From Nannochloropsis salina CCMP1776 (lineage: Eukaryota > Sar > Eustigmatophyceae > Eustigmatales > Monodopsidaceae), in assembly GCA_004565275.1 (NCBI GenBank), contig SDOX01000122.1, forward strand, positions 260,642 through 324,641: a stretch of DNA of 64,000 bases. The letters run 5' to 3'. The notes under the pieces are model-generated. The model saw nothing but the letters and a program-made list of their open reading frames with translations, had not been told where the DNA came from and did not search any database. The translations under genes and the position numbers were made by a program. Shown piece by piece: positions 1-11,899 of this stretch. Within the stretch, counting starts at the first letter, position 1. Every line of letters begins with the position of its first letter.

Positions 1-888
1 GTGGAATCTCTTCGCGACCTGGGTGTAACCGGCGTTATCAATCTCTGCGACGAGTACGTCGGCCCTGTCAAGATGTACCAACGGTAGTAGCCCCCCCCCC
101 CCCTCCCCTCCCTCCCTCCTCTTCTCTGGACCCTCCCGTTCCCCTCTCTTCACCCTCCTCCCTCCCCCTCCCCGCCAGTCACGGCATCGAGCACCTCCAC
201 CTCCCCACCGTGGATCATTTCGAACCCACCCCGGAGGCTGTGGCCGCTGCCGTCGACTTCATCGCGGAGCGCCACCGGCGGAAAGAAAAATGCTTCGTGC
301 ATTGCAAGGCGGGGCATGGCCGGTCCGCAGCGGTTGCGCTCTGTTGGCTGGCCACGCAACATCCGGGTAGGCATTGGCGGGAGCAGGGGGGGAAAGGACG
401 GTTGGTCCTCGGAAGTTCTTGGGGGGGGCTTTTCTTTTCTTTTTGTTTTTTGGGAAGACACCTCAATAACGTTTGAATGGAGCCGATGTCCTCCCAGGGA
501 GGAGGGTGTGTGATGGGGAACGACGGGGTGTGTGGAATGGCTTTACGAGGTTTAATCTTCCTCGCTTGCTTCCTTCCTTCTTCACTTCTTCCTGTCCCAC
601 CTTCCTCATGCTCAAGGTGTGAGCACACAGCTTTTAAACCAACGGCTGAGCGAAAGGAGAAAGGTACGAAAATCATTGTATAGGCAGAATTGTGTGAAGG
701 GATTCCTAAAAATGCACGGGCTGAAGGTCGGAGGGGGAAAAGGGGGGAGCATGGAGATGGTGGAAGTAGGGGTGGAGGAGGAGGAGGGTGACAGCGAGGT
801 CGGGGGAGGAAGGGAAAGAGTTGCGATGACGGCAAGGAAGAAACAGCAGATGGGAACCAACGGTCATGCTCAAGGGCGTCGAAGATGA
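1..888 (+). CDS. PTPMT1-like dual-specificity phosphatase (5' end outside window)
   Basis: This is a Cys-based phosphatase of the PTPMT1/PGP-phosphatase-like group; by family knowledge such enzymes dephosphorylate phosphatidylglycerophosphate or phosphoinositides, often at the mitochondrion. Three exons fit in phase: <1-83, 179-366 and 617-888. Exon 2 carries the P-loop HCKAGHGRS (HCxxGxxRS) with the catalytic Cys. A conserved Asp lies upstream in the LPTVDHFEP segment and can serve as general acid. Exon 3 begins GVSTQLLNQR and contains RKVRKSLYRQ, a typical C-terminal helix of this family, followed by an acidic and basic low-complexity tail. The N-terminus and any targeting signal lie outside the window. 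The substrate is not determined by sequence. Family membership is certain; the PTPMT1 assignment is likely. Confidence 0.82.
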
Positions 889-1756
889 TGGTCGATGTGG
901 AAGGGAAAAAAAGAAAAGAGTAACTTGTGTCTTCCCGGTCTGTGGGCCGCTCCCGATTTCTGGTTGCCATGAGGTTCATGCATCTCCCCTTGTTGTCAAC
1001 CCACAGCCTTGGTGAAATTTGCGTGGAAAATTATATTTTAACGGCACGGCTTTGTGGTCCAAATAGTCATGTGCAGGAAATCAGCAAACGGGAAGGTGCG
1101 GGAATATCCACTTCATGGAGTGGATGCTTTGCGATAGAAATGCGCTATTATGAATGATCTAGATATCCGTTTTGTTGAAATTTACGGAGATATAGAACCC
1201 ACGTAAATTACGATCCGGAAACGCATCGAAGTCCTGCAAAAAAATACTTGAGCATATCCCAAATGCCGAGCTCTTCACTACACATACAACTCGTGGAATG
1301 CCGACCGCGCATTTACATCCCAACACTTCCATTATCGTGAAACGCATTCGATAGTCCGTTTTTCCTGTCCATGCACAACAATCCCTTTGGTTGCCTCGCG
1401 TTGTGTCGTGACATCGTCCATCTATCTAGCCACCTACCCGGAGGTAAGGCCCGAAGCCTCATCTCTCCCTCCCTCCCTCCATCCCCTCTCCCTCCCTCCC
1501 TCCCTCCCTCCCTCACCTTGTCCCTCTACACCTGTTTGCACCCTCCCACGTACGCCTCGTTCATTTCGGTGCCAACATGGGCTGGCCGTAGGTTCTTCAT
1601 GGGTGTTTTCCTTGGCTTGTGACAAAAATGGCGGTTATCAAGCCACCAGTGTCCATGCCGGTTGCTCAGCACCAATCTACCCTGTCGAATCATCAGCTCA
1701 CAACATAATTGCACCCACTTCACTTCTCCCGCGTTTGGTCTCTAAGGCATTGAAGG
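889..1756. other. Intergenic region with C/T tract
   Basis: No gene recognised. It lies between two genes on the plus strand and probably holds the 3' UTR of the phosphatase and the promoter/5' UTR of the ATP synthase d gene. A (CCCT)n-type tract occupies about 1464-1515. Confidence 0.6.
1464..1515 (+). repeat. (CCCT)n pyrimidine tract
   Basis: Imperfect TCCC/CCCT simple repeat on the plus strand, upstream of the ATP synthase d start. The opposite strand reads GGGAGGG repeats, which can form a G-quadruplex. Confidence 0.8.
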
Positions 1757-3394
1757 ATGGCTAGCACTGTTCGTGGAATTGTGAGCCGCCAGCAGGCTCT
1801 ATGGATGAGGACTGCGGCGGCCCCAGTCTCGGTGACCCGTCGCGCCCTGAGCAACTGGTACGATGCCGGAGGGGGTAGGGGGGAAGAGGATTTGAAGGGG
1901 ACTAAGTGTTTGCCGTGTCGGGAAGAATCGTTGCGCGCTTTCTGTACGAACGGTTGAAGAGCTAAGGAGGTAGATTATGTGGGGAGACGTGGTAGACATA
2001 TGGTGAAGCGTGAATTTGGGGGGGCTCCTCTTGCGTGGGAAGGAGACGACTTCCTGTTGGTCAAGGCGGCCGATCTTCTCTCTCATCGTAAATAAAACTT
2101 CTGCACATATGCACATGGTCTGAACCATTTTGTACACAGGGATGCTCTGGGTCGGAAGGTGGAGGCGGACGTGGAGGCGAAAGCAGATTTCAACGCTCTG
2201 AAAAACCAGTGGGATGGGATTGAGAAAGACTTCAATACGTGGTCCAAGGAGGTGAGCGAGGGATGGCAAGGATGAGATGGATGAAAAGGACGGTGGGCAC
2301 CAGGAGGAGGGAGGTTCAGAGGCTGCGCTGGGTCAGGACGGCACAGGATTTTGGAAGATGTATCGCGTCTTGCTCCATAATTGCTGTTGGATCAAGAAGG
2401 AATAGAATGGTGGAAGATGCACCTCTTCCTGTCCGTCCCTTCATGGCTCTTGTCTCCTCCCATACCCCTCGAGGTTGTCCGTGCACAGGGAACCGCGCCG
2501 GTCACTTTAGTCACATTCACAATTCCTCTTTCCCTTCTTCTCTCCTTCCCTCCCTCGCACCAATCCTCCCCCAGGTCGCCCCCATTGACTGGGCCAAGTA
2601 TAAGAATAATATCGAAGCCCCTGGTTTCGTGGATTTCTTGAAGGAGCGCTACGAGGGCATCGATTGGTCGCAATTAAACACGAAACTGAACGAGGAGGAA
2701 ATCGCCGCGGACGCGGCGGGCAAGGCGGCTTTGGTGCGTTACCGTGCCTTTCCTACCTTTGCTCTGCGTGTGTGTGTGCTTTTGTTGTTGGGCGGGGGGC
2801 GTGTTGAGGGAAAGAAGGACGTTCAGGAATGGGGGGGTGTCGTGTGGCTTGTTCTCATCCAGCTTTGCCCTTGTTCGTACCGCGCTTCGATGTCGTGGTC
2901 ATGTTTGGGTTTCTGACACTTTCTTTCGCCCCTCTCTCCCTCCCTCCCTCTCTCCCTCCCTCCCTCTCTCCCTCCCTCCCTCAGCTCGAAGAGGGCAAGG
3001 CCTTGGTGGCAGCAGCGGAGAAACTGATCGAAGAGACGCAGGCCAAGATGCACCTGGCGGCGACGAAGAGAACGAATAAAGACTCCTTGGTGCAAGACGT
3101 GTGGGAGAAGAATCCCGCGATCAAGCAGGAGGTGAGGGTGGGAGGGAGGGTGGGAGGGAGGGCGAGGCTTGGGCTCGCGACTGGAAAACTGGAGGAGAAA
3201 ATCTTTTGAGAGGGTGGCTTGTTGTCGTGTCCATTGTCCTTGATCTCTTTTCATGCTCTCATCCCCTCTTTCCCTCCCTCCCTCCCTCCCCCCCTCTCTC
3301 CCTCTCTCCCCCCCCACCTTCCTTCCTTCCTCCCTCTTTGCCCCAGGTCTTGGACGAGATCGAGAACCACCAGTGGTTCAAGGACGTCAAGTAA
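1757..3394 (+). CDS. Mitochondrial F1Fo-ATP synthase subunit d
   Basis: Peripheral-stalk subunit d of the mitochondrial ATP synthase (ATP5H/ATP5PD family). Five exons join in phase: 1757-1857, 2140-2251, 2575-2733, 2985-3131 and 3347-3394, giving 188 residues. The first 30 or so residues are rich in Arg, Ser and Ala (MASTVRGIVSRQQALW...) and fit a mitochondrial presequence. The family motif APIDWAKYKN opens exon 3, followed by helical Lys/Glu-rich segments; the protein ends DEIENHQWFKDVK. The donor at 1858 is chosen over the nearby GT at 1875 because only it keeps the frame into exon 2. Several introns start with G/A runs and end with C/T runs. Length is close to the animal protein (about 160 mature residues). 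Confidence 0.9.
2936..2984 (+). repeat. (CCCT)n tract abutting a splice acceptor
   Basis: TCCC/CTCC repeats run directly into the CAG acceptor of the third intron of the ATP synthase d gene and must act as its polypyrimidine tract. Confidence 0.8.
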
Positions 3395-3828
3395 GCCCTT
3401 GGCTTTCTCAAGGAGACAGGACAAAGGGCAGTGGGAAGACCCCGGCGGGTCGTTGCGACGGTGTGGAGAGCGGCCTCGCGGTGGGAGGGTGGGAGGACGT
3501 AGGGGCGACGGATAGGCCTCTCGGCTTGGGGATGGATAGGGAAATGTAACAGGAGAAGCGGGCCAGGGCGCGGCGTGGAAGAGGGGGCGCGGGGAGGGGG
3601 CAAGAGGGAGGGAGGAAGGGCGGTGAGCCTCCGAGGGGAGGGGTATGGACAGCAGAAGCTCCACTCGACGGGCCCTCAGGAAGGGGCGGAAGGGGGCAGA
3701 AGACAGGAAGCAAACAATGAAAAAGAATAGAGATGCTTTCCCTTTCCAAGTACTTCCGTCGATTATTGAAGTTTCCTCGATGATGCTTTTCGGCTTCCTG
3801 AGCCCTGACCTCTCCCTCGCATTCCGCC
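3395..3828. other. Convergent 3' spacer
   Basis: Lies between the stop of ATP synthase d (+) and the stop of POLD2 (-). G/A-rich around 3480-3640. No gene seen; presumably both 3' UTRs. Confidence 0.6.
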
Positions 3829-6800
3829 TCAATTTTCCTCTTCTCCCTCGCCTTCCTCCACCTCCATCTCCTCCCCTTCCCCCCCCTTTCCCTCCCGCTC
3901 CTGCCTTTGGGCAGGCAATCCCTTGAAGTGCAAGGGGGTGGCCGTCAAGTCGCTCAGGTTCACGAGAACCACCGTCCCCGTCTCGGCGAAGGAAGGGACT
4001 GCTACCAACAGACACTTCTTCCCCTCCTTCCCCTCCGCCCCCCCCTCCTTCCCTTCCTCCACCAGCCTCGCCGCGAAGGCAGGTTGGTTCCCCGCGAAGT
4101 AGACGTGGGGGAGGGAGGGGAGGACGAAGGGGTCGTCGTCGCAGAAAGGGTAGCAAGCCAAGGTGTCCGGCGCCGTGGGTGCCAAGTGACGCCAGTGCAA
4201 GGTCTTTTCCATCAAGTCCAAGGTCCGGGCAGCGGAAGACGCAGGGGAGGACGGGAGGGAGGGCGGGGCGGTGGAGCGGGCGAGGTCTGCGGGGATCTGC
4301 CCGGCATTCCCTAGGAAGAGACGGCGTTGGAGCCATGCCTCGTATGGGTTGGGCACCGTTTTGAAGGAGGCGTAGCGGGAGGCATGCGGGAGGATGCAAG
4401 GATGGATGGGCTGGTGATCGGGGGGAGGGATGGAGCGTGGGGGGGAGTGAAGGAGTCAGGGCATTTTGGAAGAACTTGCGTAGGGGAAGGCTTTACAGAA
4501 AGGGAGGCCAGAAGGGGGAGAGGAAGGGAGAGATGGAAAAGGGGAGGGGGGAAACTGGAAAGAGGAAGCATAGCAATGCCTAGACGCGTCAATCAAGGAG
4601 ACACACGCCTCTACTACGGAGTCGAGCAACGCCGTCGGGGAGGTGTCGGGAGAGGGAGGAAGGAAAGGAGGGAGGGCGAGGGCGGGGATCAGGTCGGGGA
4701 GTACCTGTTGGGGCAATGTGTGGTTGGATGGGTCATCCGCGCCAGGCATGACGTCCACCGGCACCGCGGAAGCAAGCTGGGGATCAAGGGAGGGGGGGGG
4801 GAGGGGGAGGGAGGGGTCAGCTTACAGCGTGACACGGCTGGGCTCGGCGTAAAGCGACAATCGTCTTAGCATGCACTTATCCGTCACAGCACACTTCGGT
4901 CAACCATGTCGAGAGACGCCGCTTCTGTGGGGACTCTGAGTACAAGGGATACGGCCTCGGACACAGAAGGCACACGCACGGGCTACTGAGGTCAGGCAAG
5001 TTTCGATGAGACAGGATGAGAGGAGGAGGAGTGACATGGAGGGAAGATCAGGCGAGGGCGTGTGTGAGAAGGTGGTGGCCGGTGGCACGACGCCTCTGTT
5101 CCCCCTTCCCTCCCTCCCTCCCTCCCTCCCTCCCTCCCTCCCTGCCTCCCCCGGTACCTGGGCCAGGACCAAGTCCACGTGTTTGAATGGCAGGGCGAAT
5201 TCTTCCTGTTGCTTGCTGGTCATGTGCTTCTCCTTCAGGATGGAGGCCTCAAAGGGGGCGAGGAGATCGCCGGCGACGATCACGCGGCCAATGCGGGAGA
5301 CCAGCTGGGGAGGGAGGAAGAAAGAAGAAAGGGAGGGAGGGAGGGAGGGGAGGGGAAGTGATTGACGAGAAGGGTTCGCGCGGAAGTCAAAGAGAGTTGA
5401 GAACGCATTCATCGTGTGTGGAAGGAGGGGTGAAGCAAGAGACGGAAGGAGGGGGGTTCAATGGATAGAAGAGCAAGAGGGAGGAATCTCGGGTGGGGGT
5501 AAGGGAGGAAGGGAGGGAGGGAGGGAGGGAAAGAAGGAAGGAGGGAGGGAGGGAGGGACGACGACTCACCCTTCTCTTCTCATCCGCCGTTCCCGCATGG
5601 CCCTGCACGTAGTCGATGAGGAGCTGCAAGGGGAGAAGATCGGATCGGTCGCTCAAACGGAGACCTACGTCCGTGGCAACGGGAAAAGAGGAGAGACAGG
5701 CGTTGGAAGTGAGAGCTTGCAGCAATCTCATGTTGCTTACAGACGACGTCAAACCTTTACCCTCCCCCGCTTCCCTCCCTCCCTCCCTCCCTCCCTCCCT
5801 CCCTCCCCTCCCTCCCTCCCTCCTCCCCCCCCTCTCTTCCCCCCGTTCCTCGTCCCTTCTTCTCTCTCTCTTTCGTCCCGCGCACGTACCAGACATCAGC
5901 ATCACGTATTGAGGCTCCCGCCCCCGTCCTCCCTCCGCCTCGCCCTCCACCCCGCCCTCCACCCCGCCCTCCGGCCCCGCCTCCTGCTCCGGCATCCCCG
6001 CCGCACAAACATCCTCGACAAAAAATCTTCCCCCCACCGCTCGGCCTTTTGCGGCCACCACCAACCCCGTGACGAAATCCCCGACGGGCAATGCCTCGCC
6101 ACTTAGGGTCACACGTCCTGATTCATCCTCCAAAACTAAGGTATCTTCACTGGAAGTATAGTTCGTATCGGGTCCAGGGGCGGGCTGCAGTGCACCTGGA
6201 GGGGGCAAACAGAGAAGGACAAAAAGAAGAAGGGAGGTTGGGATAAGGAATCCAGACGGAGTGAGGTGATCAATTCCAGCTACATGAGATGAAGAAGAAG
6301 AAGAGGGAGCGGGGAACGACGCAGGGAAACCCCATCTCTCTGTGCAAACGACATGCTGAAACTCAGGTAGCTGAAGCCTTGCGCCAAGCCTTACGCGCCC
6401 CTAGAGAGGCACCAAATTCGCAAATTAGCATTCGCCGAATTCGATCCAAGTGCTCAATCCCTTTTCCTTTCCCTCAGATGCCCCTTCCCCTCACCGACCT
6501 TGTAATGCAGCCTCGTCCCTGTACTCATCCAGTAAGCTGGGTCGAAGCGGCATGTCTTTGAAAATTGTTCCGATCACCATTGATGTCCGCGCGCCGTCCA
6601 CCAAGTCGATGATTTTTTGGCACAAGGTAGGTGCATCCTCCCCCTCCTTCCCGTCTGGAGCCCCCGTTCCCCATTTCGCCGTGGCCGCTGCTTCCAGCAT
6701 TGGTCGCATCAGACGTAAACGGTTAGTGTACATGTGAGAATACTGCTGAGTGAATGTGCGGGCCTTGGCGCGGAAGCGTTGATAAGTTGGGGTATATGAC

Positions 6801-6952
6801 AACGTGACCCGTTGCAGCTTCTCCTCACTCCTTTCCCGCCCATCTTGGTTGCCCGGATCCTCCTCTCCATTCTGTAGAATGCTGTCGAGCATGGCATCGC
6901 TCGTAATGACGCTGCTGGTGGACATGTCAACAAAATCGCCACCACCAGCCAT
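3829..6952 (-). CDS. POLD2: DNA polymerase delta small subunit (POLD2)
   Basis: Regulatory B-subunit of the replicative polymerase delta, binding the catalytic subunit in the nucleus. Six exons join in phase on the minus strand: 6952-6499, 6195-5890, 5664-5570, 5304-5158, 4776-4705 and 4410-3829, giving 551 residues (human 469). Landmarks are the N-terminal segment with FTQQYSHMYTNRL and MVIGTIFKDMPLRPS, an OB-fold region (DESGRVTL ... FVTGLVVAAKG), and the degenerate phosphoesterase fold: RVIVAGDLLAP, VDVMPGADDPSNHTLPQQ, LFLGNAGQ, SPTAPDTL-like PTAPDTLACYPF and PHVYFAGNQPAF. The metal ligands of active phosphodiesterases are lost, as in the family. The protein ends in an acidic Glu/Gly tail. 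Start at MAGGGDF is the most likely; MSTSSV, nine codons in, is an alternative. It is divergent from the ATP-grasp gene. Confidence 0.93.
5107..5143 (+). repeat. (CCCT)n tract inside POLD2 intron
   Basis: Pyrimidine on the plus strand, so the POLD2 transcript carries GGGAGGG repeats about 15 bases after the donor at 5157. Confidence 0.75.
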
Positions 6953-9426
6953 CCTTCTAAGTGTATGGAATAACAAGGGATGCATGAGATGGGTAATCGG
7001 TGAAACAGAAGCACCGGGATGAGCGAGTCTTCCTAGACGAGGAACGTGGGAGGAGGTTAGTAGATTTAGCCTGTTTAAATATAAAAGAACAAGGCAAGCA
7101 TCAAACACATATGGAATTTTTACGCTGAGTCTACGTTTTACAGGCTTTAGTGAAAGAAATGCGTTCAAAAAGCGCGGAATGGGCACATTTATTCATAACA
7201 CTTTTTCGTGTGTCACGTCCGCGAATGGAATACTGACCCCGCAAATCACCACATATGCCACATGTGCAACTTTTCTCCCTAGCTGAGTACTTTGGCATAT
7301 ATATTCAATACAAAAAATGAAAGAATTATCCCGCAACGTGAGGATGATCGACCCTTTGGAGAGTTAAAGACACACGCGAAACCTTGCACCTCAGCATCAG
7401 AAAGAGCATGTGTGATCGCCGGCTGTGTGACCCCACCAACTGAAGAGAAGCTTAGCAATAGCGAGAGGAAATGTCGTCGAAAGGATTGAAAATACATAAT
7501 GTAGAGATAATGGCAATTGCGTGTCTATTGCTTGTTACATACAAAAGGTTGCACATGCGGTATCTCAGGTGCTGTGCGTTAAACCATTCTACTTTCCGTG
7601 GAATGGCACGCAAAAAGACAATCAATTTTTGCCATGCCCACCAAGTGAGCCTGTAAAATTCTTCTGTAGTTCGCGGGCAAGTCTCCAGAGCACGAGATCA
7701 TTTGGGCGATCACAGGCACTCCCCAATACTGTCGCGAGGTTTCGCGCTTTTCCTCGTGTTGTCGTTCTCTTTCTAAGGAGGCTTATGACATCGGGTGCGA
7801 GATATTTGTTTCAATAGTTTCTAAATATTCACATCAAAGTACGCGTACAATTTATTGCGGAACAATACATTTTGGTCCCCTTTCCAGAGCAAGGACCATG
7901 CAGCTCAATAGGGGCTGGATGAAGGCTCTCAGAGAGACGTCTCCCAGGAAAGTCTCAACACGCAACTTCTTGGAAACAGGGCACGAATGGCGGATTAAAA
8001 ATCAAAAGCCGAACACGCATCATCTCTTTTTCCAACGAGAGAGAGCAGTGTAAATGGATTTTTGTGGTCCCTTATACTGCAGGTCCCATTCGGTCTTTGG
8101 ATATCGTATCGGCTCCGATATAACAAGCGTCTTGTAAGAGGAATGTTACTGACATGATTCTAAGAGCACTGTTTTCCATCTTCATTTCTTACGCAGCCTG
8201 CATACCACTTCCATTCCATTTCGTACGCATTCTGTCCCCTTTACCACGACTAGGACCCCCCAAAAAAGGAACGTACAAAACGCAGTATCCGCGAACCCAG
8301 TGTAAACCCACGTAAAAGAGCACAAACACTCTCTGAATTGAAATTATTGCTCTGAAATCCGTGTTCAAGTACAAGAAAGAGGACAGAAAACATCCGTGCT
8401 CGCACTGTATCACCAAAGTAGCATTGCAACAGTCCCAATGCGGCGCCAAGACCGTCCAAGGTGGCGTCTTCGATGGTCGATCGACAACGATTAAAAATCT
8501 GTCACCCCAAACTCAGCAGCTTTCTCAAAGACACTAAAAAAAGCACAAACCACTAAACACTGATCGAGGCAAGGTATCACTGCACATGGACCGTTCCCCA
8601 CGGCAATGCGTCGAGAAGTTTCCGACGGCGTTCTGGCCTGTCGCCACTGCTTATGTCCTGGTCCTCCACTCTCCTCCATTCCCTCCCCACATTCCCACGA
8701 ATAAACACAAAAAACCCTTTCGCAAAAAAATGCCACGCGGGCATCGGAACGTGCCTGCCCGGACGGGTGGTACACGTCACAATACCAAGGTTTGCTAACG
8801 TCTGTGGCATTCTCTCCTTGTCAATCGAACGGCCACACTACTTACCTTTCACGTCCGGGCGTGCTTCAACCGTTTTTGTCCACTCATTTTTCGGAGCAGA
8901 TGTCTGCCTTGCTATAGGAATGTTCACTGGTTCGGCCTTCGACCTGTTGTGGAACACAAGTTGACACGGTTTGCACGGACCGGCGTTGCATGATAAAGAA
9001 TGTGCCGACATTTGATGGTGTCGTATGATGTGTGTACAGGATGTTGCGTTTTTTTAAAGTTCGCATTTGGCAATGTAGCTCCAGTGAAGGGCAACAATGA
9101 ATCGGAAAGTTTCACCGCGAGGGGCGTAACATGCGTGCCTTTCATGTGTATGAGCCGGCTGATTAGACGGCAAAGGGTGCTCTTTGGAAACAATTAAAAG
9201 TATTATAAACGATGTTCTTATGACGATTAACGCGTGCCTTCGACAGCTTGTGGTTTAAAAATGCGCACCTGCTGAATAAACTGGCATGAAGAGCTTTCCT
9301 ACTGACCCCATCCCGACCAATCATCCCACCACGCGTCTAATTCACACCGCTTCTCCCCGCCTATTTTTTCAATAATATCGACAGACTTTTAAAGCAAGTC
9401 ACACAGAAGTAGAGCTGGTACTAGAC
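6953..9426. other. Long divergent intergenic region
   Basis: About 2.5 kb between the starts of POLD2 (-) and the ATP-grasp ligase (+). It looks AT-richer than its neighbours and largely lacks the GGGA/TCCC repeats. Reading frames are short and unlike known proteins. It contains the palindrome GAGACGTCTC (7934-7943) and GTCGATCGAC near 8475. No tRNA, snRNA or gene recognised. It may hold two promoters and an unseen non-coding transcript. Confidence 0.55.
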
Positions 9427-11899
9427 ATGCCCCCTCTGGGCCCAATGCGATCAGCTATGGTCAACAAAGGCGGCAGTCCACGCCCCGACCAGCCATACAT
9501 GCCCCATGTCGCTTTGGCTCCCTCTGCAGAAAGAGACCTGACGAGCGACACCCACATGCCTGCTTTTCGTACAAACAACGGCGTTGGAGGCCGCAAAATG
9601 GAGGGACAAGATGCATTGGTCATCGTTGATCCTATCTCTAGCGGAGCAGTGTTGGCTTTGTTGGGAATGCAACGTGGATACCGTTTAATCGCCGTCTATA
9701 GCGAGGGATTGGAGGCGGAATTGAAAGCAATGGTGCCCACAGAATGTCGAGAGCAAGGGCTACATTTCGATCACGTTATTGAGGTGCGTTTCTAGGTGGG
9801 AAGGTAGGGAGGGAGGGAGGGAGGGAGACAGGGGGGGGAGGAAGGTAAGCGGGAAGGGGGGTGGGGTGGGGGGGCGGCCGAAATAATGGTGAGCAAGGCC
9901 CTTTACAGGGACCAAAGATAGAAAAGGCCGGTAAAAAAAGAGTGGCGTGTATACATGCCGAAAAGACTGCTCACATTCTGCGTCGTTACGGGCTCACAGC
10001 ACACTGGGGACGTGCCGGCGACCGCTGCCACGCTCCGCAGTCTCTTCGCCTCTCCCTCTTCCCCTCCCCCCCCGGCTTCCCCCCCCCTCGTCCTCAAATC
10101 CCTTCTTGTTGGCTGCGAGTCCGGGGTTGGACTCTACGATGCGCTCATTCAGGAACTTCGTCAGTCTACCATCCCAGAGAGGGTGGAAGGGAGGGAGGGA
10201 GGGGAGGAGGGCGGGAAGGAGGACACGCCTTTCCCCCCCTCGACTTTGGGAGGGAACGTGTTTGCCCTTTCCTGTGCCCGGCGGAACAAATATTTGATGG
10301 GGGAAGCGATCCGATCCGCTGGTCTTCGCGCGGCCAAACAACTCATGACTGCCTCGTGGGAGGAGGTTCCCCCCTTCCTCGAGACCTGCCGCCGGCCCTC
10401 CCCCTCGCCCTCCGCCCCGTCCTCCCTAAAAGTGGTCCTGAAGCCTCTCTCTTCGGCAGGTTCGGATGGGGTGGTTTTCGCCTCTTCAAAGGAGGAAGCC
10501 CGCGAGGCGTTTGAGAGGATATTGGCAAGCACGAACGTCTTCGGAGAGAGGAACACGGCAGTGCTCATTCAGGTAGGGAAGGAGGGCGGGAGGGAGGGCG
10601 GGAGGGAGGGCGGGAGGGAGGCTGGGTGGACCATTTACTGGCAACCAACACATTTGCCTGGCTCGCTTTCTCGATTCCTTTCTTAAAAAGAGCCGATTAT
10701 CCCTCTCACCAGTTTCCTCGCCCCCTTCCCTCCCTTCCCCCCCTCCTTCCCTCCCTCCCTTCCCCCTCCTCCCCCCCCCCCACTCTTCCACCCTTCCATC
10801 CTCCACCTGCACCGCTACTTTCAGGAATATTTGCAAGGCACCGAATTTGTGGTGGACTCCATCTCCCACGAGGGCGAACACCGCGTAACGGCCATTTGGC
10901 GATACGATAAACGGCCGCTCAACGGCGCGGCCTTCGTCTACTACGGCCTCCGGCTGTGGGAAGGCGAGGACGGGAGGGAAATGGACTGGGCCCTCGCCCG
11001 ATACGCACATGCATGCTTGGATGCCCTGGGGATCCGTAACGGCTTCAGTCACGCGGAGGTGATGTGGTTGGAAGGGGAGGCGGGAGGCGCGGGAGCCCCC
11101 TGCCTGGTGGAGGTGGGCGCGCGGCCGCATGGTGGGGAAGGGACTTTCGTCTCCTTAACAGCTGAGGCGATCGGTTACAACCAGCTTTCGGTCGCCTTGG
11201 ACCTGATCCGAGACCCTCAGGCTCTGGCCGGGATCCCCCTCCTCCCCCCTCCCTTGAAGGCGCACGCAGCGGAGGTATGTCTGGTCTCTCGGAAAAGCGG
11301 CCGTTTGCTTCGGCATTTTTTGACGGAGCACGTGGCGGGAAACACGCTTCCTTCGCTTAAGGTAAGTGCAACCGTGTGGTGGGAATGGCGTCGGGGCGTT
11401 TCGAATGGTTTTTGGGGGGGGGGGGGGATGGGAGGGAAGGAAGGTTCTGGACGGGGGAGGAGGTTCAGGGACGCAGGGGTGCCAGTTGTTCCCTCTTTTC
11501 CTCTTTCTTTCGTGGAGTGGGATTGTGAGATCTATGGAGGATGGGGCGGGAAGGGAGGTTAAGGGGGGGGGGGGGATGAAAAATGGAAACCCTTGTGGCA
11601 GAAAGCTTCTTCATTTGTAGCACCTCCCCGATTTGGACACCGCGCCCCTCCCTCTTTGTCTAACTCTCCTTCCCTCCGCTTCTGGCCACTTCCCTCCCCA
11701 TCAGTCGGTAGAAATGCACGTGGAAGTGGGAGATTACTTGAAAAAAACAGTGGACATGCTCTCTTCGCCCGGTTCGGCGATTTTGGCCCATGGGGACGCC
11801 CGGGTGCTGGAGCGAGACTACGAATGTATCCACGAAATGGATTTGTTCCTGGTGGAGGGAGGGGGGGGGGGAGGGAGGAGGAAGGGGAAGGGAGTTTGA
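9427..11899 (+). CDS. ATP-grasp carboxylate-amine ligase
   Basis: ATP-grasp enzyme resembling L-amino-acid ligases and carnosine-synthase-like proteins, which join a carboxylate to an amine by an acyl-phosphate. Four exons, all in phase 0: 9427-9783, 10000-10572, 10825-11361 and 11705-11899, giving 553 residues. Exon 1 holds a preATP-grasp Rossmann segment (LVIVDPISSGAVLA, RGYRLIAVYSE). Exon 2 has LLVGCESGVGLYDAL, the linker RRNKYLMGEAIRSAGL, and the nucleotide loop LKPLSSAGSDGVVFA. Exon 3 has QEYLQGTEFVVDSIS, AIWRYDKRPLNGA, FSHAEVMW and the metal-binding CLVEVGARPHGG. Exon 4 is a C-terminal subdomain ending in a Gly/Lys tail. Substrates cannot be read from sequence. No biosynthetic partner lies beside it. 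Confidence 0.82.
10573..10824 (+). other. Intron with GGGA-rich 5' end and TCCC-rich 3' end
   Basis: The second intron of the ATP-grasp gene. After GTAGG comes a run of GGGAGGGC units (about 10583-10622); before the acceptor comes a C/T stretch of CCCTCCC type (about 10720-10800). The two blocks are complementary and could base-pair in the transcript. Confidence 0.7.

Noticed and set aside
5414-6106. Long frames with Gly-Gly-Arg-Glu or Leu-Pro-Pro-Ser repeats
   Set aside because: Translations of GGGA/TCCC simple repeats, antisense to or within introns of POLD2; the same holds near 2823, 3251 and 13600-14700.
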